This document shows, piece after piece, positions 16,557 through 25,182 of a stretch of DNA of 64,000 bases; position 1 is the stretch's first letter; each line of letters opens with the position of its first letter. Source of the DNA: Mycobacterium sp. SMC-2. GTDB lineage: Bacteria; Actinomycetota; Actinomycetes; Mycobacteriales; Mycobacteriaceae. The translations under genes and the position numbers were made by a program. Location: the NCBI RefSeq assembly GCF_025263485.1, contig NZ_CP079863.1, forward strand, positions 4,464,001 to 4,528,000, read 5' to 3'. The notes below the pieces were generated by a model, which had not been told where the DNA came from, ran no database searches, and saw nothing but the letters and a program-made list of their open reading frames with translations.

Positions 16557-17887
16557 CGGATCAGCTGACGACGGCGCACATCCGGGGCCTGACCGAGGGT
16601 GAAGCCGCCGGCATCGAAGTGTTCGACAAGCCGCAGGCAGGCTCGTGGACCGCGTCGTTCGGACTGGAAACCGGCCCGGTGTCATTCCGTGACTCGTTCG
16701 ACCCCGCGTTCTACGAGCTGGAAAAGGAGGCGGTGTTCCGGCGATCCTGGCTGAACCTGGGACGTGTCGAGCAGCTCCCGAGAAAGGGCAGCTACTTCAC
16801 CAAGGAGCTCAAATTTCTCGGCATCTCGGTGATCGTGCTGCGGGGCATGGATGACCAGATCCGCGCCTTCCACAATGTCTGTTCGCACCGCGGCAACCGG
16901 CTGATCTGGGACGACTACCCGGACCGAGAGACCCGCGGCATGTGCCGGGCGCTGTCATGCAAATACCACGGCTGGCGCTACAGCCTCGACGGCCAGATCG
17001 CCTACGTCCACAACGCGCAGGAGTTCTTCGACCTCAAGCCCGAGGAGCTCGCGCTGCCGAAGATCCACCTCGACACCTGGGCCGGCTTCATCTGGATCAA
17101 CCTCGACAACGAACCCCGGCAGAGCCTGCGCGAGTTCCTGACGCCCACGGTGGCCAGGCTGGAGACCTACCCGTTCGAGAAGATGACGCAGACCTACGTC
17201 TTCGAGTCCGAGGTCGAAGCGAACTGGAAGCTCTTCGTGGACGCCTTCCAGGAGGTCTACCACGTGCCCTACGTGCACGGAAAGCTGAACAACCCCGCCG
17301 CCGAGCAGACCGGAATCGACAAGATCCCGTTCATGATTCCGTACTGGGCGCCCTACGGTAAGCACCGGCTGTTCACGTCCGTGGGCCCGCTCGGCAACGT
17401 CAACCTGCGGGTCCGCAAGGCGGCCGACGCACTGTTTCAGGCCGGCTTGCTCGGCACCGACTACACCCCCGACGTAGGCCCGCTGGGCGAGGGCGTCAAC
17501 CCGGGCGGCATCGACCGGTGGGGTGCGGACTCGTGGCAGATCTACCCGAACTTCGTGATAGTCACCTGGAATCGCAACCACTACTTCACCTACCACTACT
17601 GGCCGCTGAGCCCGACGCGACACAAGTTCGTCTGGACGGTGAATTTCGTGCCGCCGACCACCACCCGCGAGCGGCTGGCCCAGGAACACGCGGCGATGGT
17701 GATCCGCGAGGGAGGCCTGCAGGATGCCGCCACGCTCGAGGCGACCCAGATGGGGATCGCGTCGGGTGCCCGCAAGAAGTTCTTCCTGTGCGACCAGGAG
17801 GTCGCCATCCGGCACCTGCACAGCGTGGTGCAGGACGACGTGGCCGCCTACAGCCGGGAGGTCAACCCAACTGGAGGCGTTCGATGA
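16553..17887 (+). CDS. Rieske non-heme iron oxygenase, alpha subunit, expanded-cluster class, copy 1
   Basis: The protein has 444 residues. The Rieske site is C110-x-H112-x23-C136-x2-H139, six residues longer between the halves than the usual x17. The mononuclear iron site is in N-W-K-L-F-V-D-A-F-Q-E-V-Y-H-V-P-Y-V-H: His237 and His242, with Glu234 where naphthalene dioxygenase has its bridging Asp. Such enzymes hydroxylate or demethylate organic substrates using electrons from a reductase or ferredoxin. It is ATGA-coupled to the SDR before it and to the 113-residue companion after it, with no beta subunit nearby. Two paralogues are at 20731 and 31527. Confidence 0.9.
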   Translation: MTDQLTTAHIRGLTEGEAAGIEVFDKPQAGSWTASFGLETGPVSFRDSFDPAFYELEKEAVFRRSWLNLGRVEQLPRKGSYFTKELKFLGISVIVLRGMDDQIRAFHNVCSHRGNRLIWDDYPDRETRGMCRALSCKYHGWRYSLDGQIAYVHNAQEFFDLKPEELALPKIHLDTWAGFIWINLDNEPRQSLREFLTPTVARLETYPFEKMTQTYVFESEVEANWKLFVDAFQEVYHVPYVHGKLNNPAAEQTGIDKIPFMIPYWAPYGKHRLFTSVGPLGNVNLRVRKAADALFQAGLLGTDYTPDVGPLGEGVNPGGIDRWGADSWQIYPNFVIVTWNRNHYFTYHYWPLSPTRHKFVWTVNFVPPTTTRERLAQEHAAMVIREGGLQDAATLEATQMGIASGARKKFFLCDQEVAIRHLHSVVQDDVAAYSREVNPTGGVR

Positions 17888-18225
17888 CGGCCGCGACCGC
17901 GCTGCTACCCGAGCAGTTCGCCGACATGGAGCCCTTCGCCCGAATCTGGTCGCTCGAGACCGGCCAGCAGCGCTGGGAGCAGCGGTTGGGCAGCACCATG
18001 CCCCAGCTGCAGGCTTTCTACGACGCCGTCTTTCCCCGCGCCGAGGCGATCATGGAATACCTCGATCCCCTTCCGCTCGACGACCTGCCTGATCAGGCGC
18101 TCAACCTGATGCGGATGCTTTACTCGTTGAGCATCGTGTCGATGGCCACCGACCTGTTCAAGCAACCCAAGACTCCCGATTCGGGTGCCACCTACCTCGA
18201 TTGGGTGACCGAACCGATCCCCTGA
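17884..18225 (+). CDS. Small 113-residue companion of the Rieske oxygenase, copy 1 (function unknown)
   Basis: The family is not one I recognise. The same-length protein follows each of the three expanded-class Rieske genes (also 22053 and 31189), always with a 1- to 4-base overlap. Shared features are L-P-x-x-F-A-D-x-x-P-F-A, S-T-M-x-x-x-x-x-F-Y-D-A-V, a helical middle section ending in D-x-F-K-Q-P, and a C-terminal W-V-x-E-P or similar. There is no Cys cluster, signal peptide or membrane helix. A small subunit, stability factor or electron-transfer adaptor for its oxygenase is inferred from the strict pairing. Its 3' end overlaps the convergent ligase gene by 34 bases. Confidence 0.8.
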   Translation: MTAATALLPEQFADMEPFARIWSLETGQQRWEQRLGSTMPQLQAFYDAVFPRAEAIMEYLDPLPLDDLPDQALNLMRMLYSLSIVSMATDLFKQPKTPDSGATYLDWVTEPIP

Positions 18226-20162
18226 GTCAGCCGTTTTGCGTAGGCCTCGAACCACGCCAACGAATCAGGGTCGGCGAGCGAGCTGCGGCTCGCGACGGCA
18301 TCGGCCGCAGCGCCCGTCAGGATTCTCTTCACGGGTACCTCGAGCTTCTTACCCGAGAGCGTGCGCGGGACCGTCGGTACCCGCTCGATCACGTCGGGGA
18401 CGTGGCGGGGCGACAGCTGCGCTCGCAGCGCAGCGGCGATCTCGGCTCGGTATGTGTCGCCGAGCTCGACTTCGCTTGCCGTGCTTACGAATAGCACCAG
18501 GGTGCCCATCGACCCGCCGTCGCCCTCGAGGTGCACAACGAGCGAGTCGCGCACCCAGGGCAGCTCCTCCACCACGGCGTAGAAGTCGGACGTGCCCAGC
18601 CGCACACCACCCCGGTTGAGGGTGGCGTCGGAGCGGCCGGACAGCACCGACGCGCCGTCGTCAGCGAACGTGATCCAGTCGCCGTGGCGCCACACGCCCG
18701 GGTAGGTGGAGAAGTAGGCGGCCCGCAGCTGCTCACCGTCTGGGTCGCCCCAGAACTTGACGGGCATGGACGGCATCGGCTGTGTGATCACCAGCTCGCC
18801 TTGAACGCCGGCCGGGCAGGGGCGGCCGTCCGGGTCGTAGGCGGTAGCGGCCACCCCGAGCATCCGGCAGGTGATCTCGCCGGCCCGCACGGGCAACAGC
18901 GGCGTGGACCCGACGAAGGCGGCGGCGACATCGGTGCCCCCGCTCATCGAGCACGGTTGCACGCCCGCGCCGAGCACGGCGCACACCCAGCGAAAGCCGT
19001 CCGGCGGCAGGGGTGCGCCGGTCGAGCCGAGAGCCCGCAGCCGGTGGGCGGGCGGGCGCACGCCTGCTTTGCGCGAGGCCATGATGAACGGCGCGCTGAC
19101 CCCGAAGACGTCAAGCTCGGTCTCGGCGGCCAGCCGCCATAATGTCGACAGGTCGGGATGGCCCGGGTCGCCGTCGAACAGCACCAGGGTCGCCCCGACG
19201 AGCAGGCCTCCCACCAGATAGTTCCACATGGTCCAGCCCGTCGTGGTGAACCAGCTGAGCCGGTCGCCGGGCGACAGGTCGTGGTGTAGGGCCATCGTTT
19301 TGAGGTGCTCGATGACGATGCCGCCGTGCCCGTGCACGATCGGCTTCGGCAGGCCGGTCGTCCCAGAGCTGAACAGCACATGGAGCGGATGGTCGAACGG
19401 GACGGCCTCGTAGGCCATGGGTTCGTGGTGGGCGAGCAGCCGACCCCAGCCGTCGGCCCACTCGCCCAGGTAGCGCAGGCGGACCGTGTGCCGCAGCGTC
19501 GGGAGGGCCGCCTCGATGGCTGCGACCTCGTCGTGGCGGTCGACGCGGCGCGCGCCGTAGCGGTAGCCGTCGACGGCCAGCAACACCTTGGGCTCGATCT
19601 GGGCGAACCGATCGATCACGGCGCGCGTGCCGAACTCCGGCGCGCAGGCGGCCCAGGTCGCGCCCAGGCTGGCGGTGGCCAGGTACGCGATCAGTGTCTC
19701 GGGGATGTTGGGCGCGTAGGCGCACACCCGATCACCGCGGCCGACGCCCAGCCGGAGCAGGCCGGCGCGGCAGCGTGCCACGGCGTCGCGCAACTCGGCC
19801 CAGGTCAGCTCGCTTTCCGCGCGCGTCTGGCTGCGTGCCACGATCGCGACGCTGCCCGGCCGCTCGTCGGCATGCGCCAGCGCGTGCTCGGCGAAGCTCA
19901 GCGTGCCGCCCGGAAACCACTTCGCTCCGGGCATCGTGCGGGTCGCGAGCACGGCTAGCGGTGGTTGATGCCACCGCACGCCCGCCCAGTCGGCCAAGCA
20001 CCCCCAGAACGCGTCGAGATCATCGACCGACCACTGCCACAGGTCGGGATAGCCGCGAAACGTCAGCCCGTGTTCGTCGCGCAGAAACGTCAGGAAGTGA
20101 CCGACCTGGCTGCGCTGCATCACGTCTGCCGGCGGCGACCACACCACCTCGGGCCGCGCCAC
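18192..20162 (-). CDS. Acetoacetyl-CoA synthetase-like acyl-CoA ligase
   Basis: This is a 656-residue ANL-superfamily enzyme closest in layout to acetoacetate-CoA ligase: an N-terminal AACS-type segment, the AMP-binding loop S-S-G-T-T-G-L-P-K, and a C-terminal subdomain with S-G-K-K-L-E-V-P-V-K carrying the adenylation Lys. It would activate a short or branched keto acid to its CoA thioester, consistent with feeding ring-cleavage products to thiolysis or beta-oxidation. The GTG start at 20162 lies 7 bases after the EthD-like gene, forming a two-gene operon. Its 3' end overlaps the convergent companion gene. Confidence 0.85.
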   Translation of the reverse strand: MARPEVVWSPPADVMQRSQVGHFLTFLRDEHGLTFRGYPDLWQWSVDDLDAFWGCLADWAGVRWHQPPLAVLATRTMPGAKWFPGGTLSFAEHALAHADERPGSVAIVARSQTRAESELTWAELRDAVARCRAGLLRLGVGRGDRVCAYAPNIPETLIAYLATASLGATWAACAPEFGTRAVIDRFAQIEPKVLLAVDGYRYGARRVDRHDEVAAIEAALPTLRHTVRLRYLGEWADGWGRLLAHHEPMAYEAVPFDHPLHVLFSSGTTGLPKPIVHGHGGIVIEHLKTMALHHDLSPGDRLSWFTTTGWTMWNYLVGGLLVGATLVLFDGDPGHPDLSTLWRLAAETELDVFGVSAPFIMASRKAGVRPPAHRLRALGSTGAPLPPDGFRWVCAVLGAGVQPCSMSGGTDVAAAFVGSTPLLPVRAGEITCRMLGVAATAYDPDGRPCPAGVQGELVITQPMPSMPVKFWGDPDGEQLRAAYFSTYPGVWRHGDWITFADDGASVLSGRSDATLNRGGVRLGTSDFYAVVEELPWVRDSLVVHLEGDGGSMGTLVLFVSTASEVELGDTYRAEIAAALRAQLSPRHVPDVIERVPTVPRTLSGKKLEVPVKRILTGAAADAVASRSSLADPDSLAWFEAYAKRLTQGIGSVTQSR

Positions 20163-20169
20163 CTAATTG

Positions 20170-20583
20170 TCAGTCCGTGCCAGGCGCCGGGACGTCGGCG
20201 AGAGATTCGATGCCGTCGGGCAGCGGGCTGGGCTGGTCAATCTCGGAGATCTGCTCGAAGACGAACGCACGCAGGCTGTCGCGGTCGAGCGCGTCGGTGA
20301 AGAACTGGGCCGACACCGCTCTCAGGCGGGGCAGAAGCGCTCGGGCGTCCGGGATGCGGTCGACGTCGTCGACCTCGAAGATCGTGACGTACTTGAAGCC
20401 GCCCGCAGTCGCCATGTCGGGCGTCAACTGCTCCGCGGCCATGCGAAACCGGCGGGCCTTCGCGATGCCAGGCAACAGCAGCCCATCGGGGATGTGGTTC
20501 TCGTCGTACCAGCGGTTGAATTCGGCGTCGACGTCCTCGGAGACCGGTTCGGACAAGACGAGGAAAACTCCTTTGCGGGCCAC
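20170..20583 (-). CDS. EthD-like dimeric alpha-beta barrel protein
   Basis: The GTG at 20583 is chosen because GGGAGG (about 20589-20594) precedes it by about 5 bases and the product then begins MARKGVFLVLSEP, as is typical; a frame-open ATG at 20619 lacks such a site. The 137-residue protein contains F-N-R-W-Y-D-E-N-H-I-P-D-G-L-L-L-P-G-I, the signature of small ferredoxin-like-fold EthD/Dabb-type proteins. These occur in P450 and aromatic-degradation clusters with poorly defined roles. It heads a two-gene operon with the ligase. Confidence 0.7.
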   Translation of the reverse strand: MARKGVFLVLSEPVSEDVDAEFNRWYDENHIPDGLLLPGIAKARRFRMAAEQLTPDMATAGGFKYVTIFEVDDVDRIPDARALLPRLRAVSAQFFTDALDRDSLRAFVFEQISEIDQPSPLPDGIESLADVPAPGTD

Positions 20584-20639
20584 CGCCCCTCCCTTCCGGA
20601 AACCGGCGGGAACCGACATGGGTCTACCGCCGTATGGAA

Positions 20640-20650
20640 AATACTATATA
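20640..20650. promoter_or_regulatory. AT-rich element between divergent EthD-like and Rieske genes
   Basis: The plus strand reads AATACTATATA, matching the elements at 10098 and 33327. The minus strand contains TATAGT, a perfect TANNNT -10, about 60 bases before the EthD-like start. Confidence 0.5.
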
Positions 20651-20730
20651 CTAAATAGCCGTCGTATTGCGTCGCGACGTTTCCCTCGCCGCGGGCCAGG
20701 CTTGTTCTGCCATCACGAAAGGGTGACCAG

Positions 20731-22053
20731 ATGACGGACCTACAGACCAGCAGCTTCACCCCGACCGATTCCGAGGGCGCCGAGCAGTTCCCGAAGCCGC
20801 CGGAAGGGTCCTGGACCGAATCCTTCGGACTCGACACCGGGGCGGTCTCGTTCGTGGACTCGTACGACCCGGAGTTCTATCGGCTCGAAAAGGAGGCGGT
20901 GTTCAAGCGGTCTTGGCTGCACCTGGGGCGCGTGGAGGAGCTACCGCGCAAGGGCAGCTACTTCACCCGGGAGCTGACGTTCCTCGGGTGGTCCATCCTG
21001 GTCGTCCGTGGGATGGACGACCAGATCCGCGCGTTCCACAACATCTGCTCACACCGCGGAAACAAACTCGTGTGGGACGAGCACCCTAAGAAGGAGGCCA
21101 AAGGCATCTGCCGGGCGCTGGCCTGCAAATACCACGGCTGGCGCTACGGCCTCGACGGCGAGATCACCTACGTCCACAACGCTCCGGAGTTCTTCGACCT
21201 CGACCCGGCGAAGCTGGCGCTGCCCAAGGTGCACTTGGAAGTGTGGGCCGGATTCATCTTCATCAACTTGGCCAAGGAGCCCGCCCAGAGCCTGCGTGAC
21301 TTCCTCACGCCGGCAATCGCCAAGCTGGACACGTACCCATTCCACAAGATGACCCAGCGGTACGTCTTCGAGTCGACGATCAAGTCGAACTGGAAGCTGT
21401 TCATGGACGCGTTCCAGGAGGTGTACCACAACCCGTTCGTGCACGGGAAGCTCAACGACCCGAACCTCCCGCAGACCGGCGTCGACAAGATTCCGACGAT
21501 GGTTCCGTACTTCGCGGCCTACGGGAAGCACAGGCTGTTCACCTCGGGTGGCCCCCTGGCCAACGTGAAGGTTCGCAAGGCCCGTCCTGCCGACGCGATG
21601 TTCGGGGCCACCTTCTACGGGCCGCTCGACGTGCCGGACGTGGGACCCCTCGGAGACGCACTCAACCCGGGCGGCATCGAGAACTGGGGGCTCGATTCCT
21701 GGAAGATCTACCCGAACTTCGACATCATCACGTGGGGTCGCAACTGGTTCATCACCTACCAGTACTGGCCCGTCGATGAGAGCACCAACCGCTTCGTGTG
21801 GACCGTCAACTTCGTCCCCCCCAGGAACGCCCGGGAACGGCTGGCCCAGGAGCACTGCCTGATCACGACGCGCGAGTTCCTCATCCAGGACGCGAACACC
21901 CTGGAGGCGACCCAGCAGATGGTGGCCACGGGGGTGCGTGACGACTACTACATCGGCGACCAGGAGGTGGCGGTTCGCCACTTCCACAAGGTGATTCAGG
22001 ACGATGTCGAGGCCTACCGGCGCGAGGTCGAGCAGAAGGGGGCGCAGGCCTGA
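20731..22053 (+). CDS. Rieske non-heme iron oxygenase, alpha subunit, expanded-cluster class, copy 2
   Basis: The protein has 440 residues. The Rieske site is C106-x-H108-x23-C132-x2-H135. The mononuclear site in W-K-L-F-M-D-A-F-Q-E-V-Y-H-N-P-F-V-H supplies His233 and His238, with Glu230 in the bridging position. It shares long stretches with the copies at 16553 and 31527, so these are paralogues that may act on successive intermediates. A GGGTGACC sequence precedes the ATG. It opens a six-gene plus-strand operon (companion, NmrA, DapB-like, two SDRs), and the companion start overlaps its stop by one base. Confidence 0.9.
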   Translation: MTDLQTSSFTPTDSEGAEQFPKPPEGSWTESFGLDTGAVSFVDSYDPEFYRLEKEAVFKRSWLHLGRVEELPRKGSYFTRELTFLGWSILVVRGMDDQIRAFHNICSHRGNKLVWDEHPKKEAKGICRALACKYHGWRYGLDGEITYVHNAPEFFDLDPAKLALPKVHLEVWAGFIFINLAKEPAQSLRDFLTPAIAKLDTYPFHKMTQRYVFESTIKSNWKLFMDAFQEVYHNPFVHGKLNDPNLPQTGVDKIPTMVPYFAAYGKHRLFTSGGPLANVKVRKARPADAMFGATFYGPLDVPDVGPLGDALNPGGIENWGLDSWKIYPNFDIITWGRNWFITYQYWPVDESTNRFVWTVNFVPPRNARERLAQEHCLITTREFLIQDANTLEATQQMVATGVRDDYYIGDQEVAVRHFHKVIQDDVEAYRREVEQKGAQA

Positions 22054-22394
22054 TGAGTGCGACCAAGCAATTGCCTGCCGAATTCGCCGACCTGCAGCCC
22101 TTTGCCGAGCAATGGGCGTTGCCGACCGGGCCCGAGCGCTACCAGGCTCGGTTGTCCGCCACGATGGCAGAGATTCAGCCGTTCTACGACGCGGTGGCAA
22201 CTCACGGCGAAAGAGCCCTCGCCTACCTCGAGCAGTTCGAAGACCTCCCTGGGATGCCCGATGATGCGCGCCACCTGATGTGGCTGCTCGCGTCGTTCAG
22301 CACCATCTCCTTCTGCGTCGACGTGTTCAAGCAGCCACAGATCCCCGACTCCAACGCGGCGACGCTTGACTGGGTGCTCGAACCGGCGATGTAA
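22053..22394 (+). CDS. Small 113-residue companion of the Rieske oxygenase, copy 2 (function unknown)
   Basis: It has the same length and pattern as the companions at 17884 and 31189: L-P-A-E-F-A-D-L-Q-P-F-A-E at the start, S-A-T-M-A-E-I-Q-P-F-Y-D-A-V in the middle, then D-V-F-K-Q-P-Q-I-P-D-S and a terminal W-V-L-E-P-A-M. It is soluble and predicted helical, with no recognisable cofactor site. TGATG overlap with the oxygenase stop implies coupled translation and near-equal amounts of the two proteins. The function is not known. Confidence 0.8.
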   Translation: MSATKQLPAEFADLQPFAEQWALPTGPERYQARLSATMAEIQPFYDAVATHGERALAYLEQFEDLPGMPDDARHLMWLLASFSTISFCVDVFKQPQIPDSNAATLDWVLEPAM

Positions 22395-22409
22395 TCCCGC
22401 GGTGATTTA

Positions 22410-23273
22410 GTGACCCTGGCCATCACCGGCGCCACCGGCAACCTCGGCGCGCTCACCATCGACGCGCTGCTCAACCGTGGCGTCGACCCCAAGGAGATCG
22501 TCGCGACCGGCCGAAACACCGAGCGCCTCAACGAGCTTCGCGCACGAGGCGTCCGGACAATGCACGCTGATTTCGATGATGCGGCAACGCTGCGCGCCGC
22601 CTTCGACGGGGCGCACCGGGTAATGCTCATCTCGGTGCCGGGTAATCCCGATCGAAAGACTCAGCACCGCAACGTGATTCGGGCGGCAGAGGCGGCCGGC
22701 GCCGAGCTTGTGGTCTTCACGAGCTGGATGCATGCGGCGACCAGCACGATGATGATTGCCGTCGACCACCGGGCGACCGAGCATGCCCTGACCGAGACGA
22801 GCATCCCGCACGCGGTGCTGCGGTGTGCGGGCTATTTTGAGGCGCGCACCGCGATGATCGGGTTCTGGCGCGCGCGGGGCGAAGTACTCGGCGCGAGCGG
22901 CGACGGGCGGGTGAGTTCCGCAGTACGGGCCGATCTCGCCGATGCGGCTGCGGCGGTGCTTACCACCGACGGTCATGACGGGGCGGTCTACGAGCTGGCC
23001 AGCGACGTGCCGTACACCCTCGCGGAGTTCGCCGCCGAACTGAGTCGCCAGACCGGGGAAGCGCTGCCCTACGTCGACCTCGATCAGGAAACGTTCGAAT
23101 CGCGGCTTCTCGATGCAGGCCTTAGCGCACGCATCGCGACGAGCCTTGCCGATTACGAGCGCGCCACAGCCGCTGGTGAGGCCGTCGTCGACACGGGTGA
23201 CCTCCGTCGACTGGTAGGCCGTCCTTTGACCGAGCTCGCAGGCGCGATCGAGCGCGCACTTCGTGAGGATTGA
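22410..23273 (+). CDS. NmrA-like NAD(P)-binding protein
   Basis: The product has 287 residues and starts with GTG (MTLAITGATGNLG). The N-terminal T-G-A-T-G-N-L-G dinucleotide-binding motif and overall layout match the atypical SDR/NmrA family, which includes quinone reductases, isoflavone-reductase-like enzymes and redox sensors. The usual Y-x3-K catalytic pair of classical SDRs is not evident. It lies 15 bases after the companion gene in the operon, so a reductase acting on a quinone or enone intermediate is plausible but unproven. Confidence 0.75.
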   Translation: MTLAITGATGNLGALTIDALLNRGVDPKEIVATGRNTERLNELRARGVRTMHADFDDAATLRAAFDGAHRVMLISVPGNPDRKTQHRNVIRAAEAAGAELVVFTSWMHAATSTMMIAVDHRATEHALTETSIPHAVLRCAGYFEARTAMIGFWRARGEVLGASGDGRVSSAVRADLADAAAAVLTTDGHDGAVYELASDVPYTLAEFAAELSRQTGEALPYVDLDQETFESRLLDAGLSARIATSLADYERATAAGEAVVDTGDLRRLVGRPLTELAGAIERALRED

Positions 23274-23298
23274 AACGCCAGCAGGATAGGAGCGCCGG

Positions 23299-24357
23299 AT
23301 GAAACATCGTGTTGTGCACTGGGGCACGGGCAATACTGGCGCCCCTGCACTGCGTGGGGTCATCAACCACCCCGACCTTGAACTCGTCGGGCTCCTCGTC
23401 CACGACCCCGCGAAGGTTGGGAAGGATGCCGGTGAACTCTGCGGCATCGACCCAGTGGGCGTCGAAGCCATCGATGACCCGGACGCACTACTCGCCATCG
23501 ATGCGGATTGCCTGGTCTATATGGGCGACTATCCGATGCGTCCGGCGGAGGCCATCGCCGATGCCTGTCGCTTCCTGGAAGCCGGCCGAAACGTGGTGTC
23601 GACGTCGTTCTTGGATTTGGTATATCCGCCGGCCGCGCCGAGGGATCATCGTGAGCCGATCGAACGGGCCTGTGCGGCAGGGGGCACGACGTTCTTTTGC
23701 AGCGGCGCCGACCCGGGCTATGCCAGCGACCTGATGCCGCTCACGCTGCTGTCGCTGATGGACGACATCGAGGAAGTGCGCACCCAGGAGATCAGCAACT
23801 ACAAACACTACGATCATCCGGAGCTGCTCCGAAAGGTCATCGGCTACGGGCAGCCGATGGGCTACGAATCTCCTTTCTTCGCAAGTGGAAAGCTGACCGA
23901 GTGGTTCGGCGGCATGGTTCAGCTGATGGCCGATCAGCTGGGGGTCGAGCTCGAAGAGATCCGTCAGGTCGGCGAGCTGGCACCGGCGCGCAACACCGTC
24001 GACGCGGCGATCGGGCGTATCGAAGCGGGCACTGTCGGCGCCATGCGCTTCGAGCTCCAGGGCATCGTCAACGGCCGTCCGACGATCGTGCTGGAGCACT
24101 CCTCGCGTATCGACGACGACGCCGCTCCGGACTGGCCGCGGGGCACCCGCGGCGACAAGTGCTACAAGGTCATCATCGAGGGCAGACCGCGCATCGAGTG
24201 CGAGATCGAGATGCTGGCCGAGGACGGCACCCGGGGTCTGCTGATCGCATGCGGCATGCGCGTTGTCAATGCCATCCCCTACGTGTGCGGCGCGGCCCCG
24301 GGACTGCTGAGCACCCGTGACCTGCCAATGATTTTCGGTCGCAATGTCAAATTCTGA
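23299..24357 (+). CDS. DapB-like NAD(P)-dependent dehydrogenase
   Basis: The 352-residue protein has an N-terminal Rossmann fold (V-V-H-W-G-T-G-N-T-G) and a C-terminal domain like the dihydrodipicolinate reductase-like or 2,4-diaminopentanoate dehydrogenase-like proteins that are abundant in mycobacterial catabolic clusters. No lysine-pathway neighbours are present, so a role in amino acid synthesis is unlikely. Its place between NmrA and two SDRs suggests a redox step on a pathway intermediate. The exact reaction cannot be assigned. The ATG follows a short GGAG-like site (ATAGGAGCGCCGG). Confidence 0.75.
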   Translation: MKHRVVHWGTGNTGAPALRGVINHPDLELVGLLVHDPAKVGKDAGELCGIDPVGVEAIDDPDALLAIDADCLVYMGDYPMRPAEAIADACRFLEAGRNVVSTSFLDLVYPPAAPRDHREPIERACAAGGTTFFCSGADPGYASDLMPLTLLSLMDDIEEVRTQEISNYKHYDHPELLRKVIGYGQPMGYESPFFASGKLTEWFGGMVQLMADQLGVELEEIRQVGELAPARNTVDAAIGRIEAGTVGAMRFELQGIVNGRPTIVLEHSSRIDDDAAPDWPRGTRGDKCYKVIIEGRPRIECEIEMLAEDGTRGLLIACGMRVVNAIPYVCGAAPGLLSTRDLPMIFGRNVKF

Positions 24358-24373
24358 AAGGACGTCGGGTCAG

Positions 24374-25132
24374 ATGAAGGGTGCACTGTCGGACAAAGTC
24401 GCACTGGTCACTGGCGCGGGCCAGGGAGTCGGCGAAGGCTGCGCGATCGCGTTGGCCGACGAGGGTGCGGCCGTCGCCTGCGTCGGCCGCACGCTGTCCA
24501 AGGTCGAGCGCGTCGCCGAGGAGATCGCGGCGCGCGGCGGCACCGCCATCGCGCTACAGGCCGACGTGACCGACGCCGACGACATCCGCGCCAGCGTCGA
24601 CGCGACGCTCGAACGCTTCGGCACCATCGACATCCTGGTGAACAACGCGGTGGAGCCACCCGCCGGCAGACTGAACGACCTATCCGAGGAAGCGCTCGAA
24701 AGGGGTTGGCGCTCAGGCCCGCTCGCAGCCTTCCGGTACATGCGACTGTGCTATCCGCACCTCAAAGGAGGCGGGGTCATCATCAACATGGGGACCGGGT
24801 CGGCGCTGTTACCCAACCTGTCCGGCGTCGGCGCCTACGGGATGGTCAAAGAAGCCATGCGGACGCTGACCCGCGCGGCGGCATGCGAGTGGGGACCCGA
24901 CGGCATCCGAGTGAACGCCATACTGCCCCTTGCCTTGTCACCGGCGATGAAGCAGTACATGGACAACATTCCACCCGGCCGCCACAACCCCGCCGAGACC
25001 GTTCCGCTGGGCCGGATCGGTGACGTTGTCGAAGACATCGGCCGTGCCGTCGCGATGATGTGTCGTCCGGAGATGAGTTACGTCACCGGGACGACACTCG
25101 CGCTCGATGGCGGCCAGACGCCGATGCGCTGA
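24374..25132 (+). CDS. Short-chain dehydrogenase/reductase
   Basis: This SDR has 252 residues, with T-G-A-G-Q-G-V-G, L-V-N-N-A, Ser143 and the Y155-G-M-V-K159 catalytic pair, so it should be active. The ATG at 24374 (MKGALSDKVALVTG) is preferred to an in-frame ATG at 24344 inside the previous gene; GAAAGGA lies 13 bases upstream. It is the fifth gene of the operon starting at 20731 and probably oxidises a hydroxyl formed by the oxygenase. Confidence 0.88.
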   Translation: MKGALSDKVALVTGAGQGVGEGCAIALADEGAAVACVGRTLSKVERVAEEIAARGGTAIALQADVTDADDIRASVDATLERFGTIDILVNNAVEPPAGRLNDLSEEALERGWRSGPLAAFRYMRLCYPHLKGGGVIINMGTGSALLPNLSGVGAYGMVKEAMRTLTRAAACEWGPDGIRVNAILPLALSPAMKQYMDNIPPGRHNPAETVPLGRIGDVVEDIGRAVAMMCRPEMSYVTGTTLALDGGQTPMR

Positions 25133-25182
25133 GATCCGCCGGGTCGGCTCCGCAATACCGCCGCGGGAAGGGACGGAATCGA

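Noticed and set aside
23299..24357. Lysine-pathway dihydrodipicolinate reductase
   Set aside because: It is longer than DapB and no lysine genes are near; it fits the DapB-like catabolic dehydrogenases of mycobacteria better.
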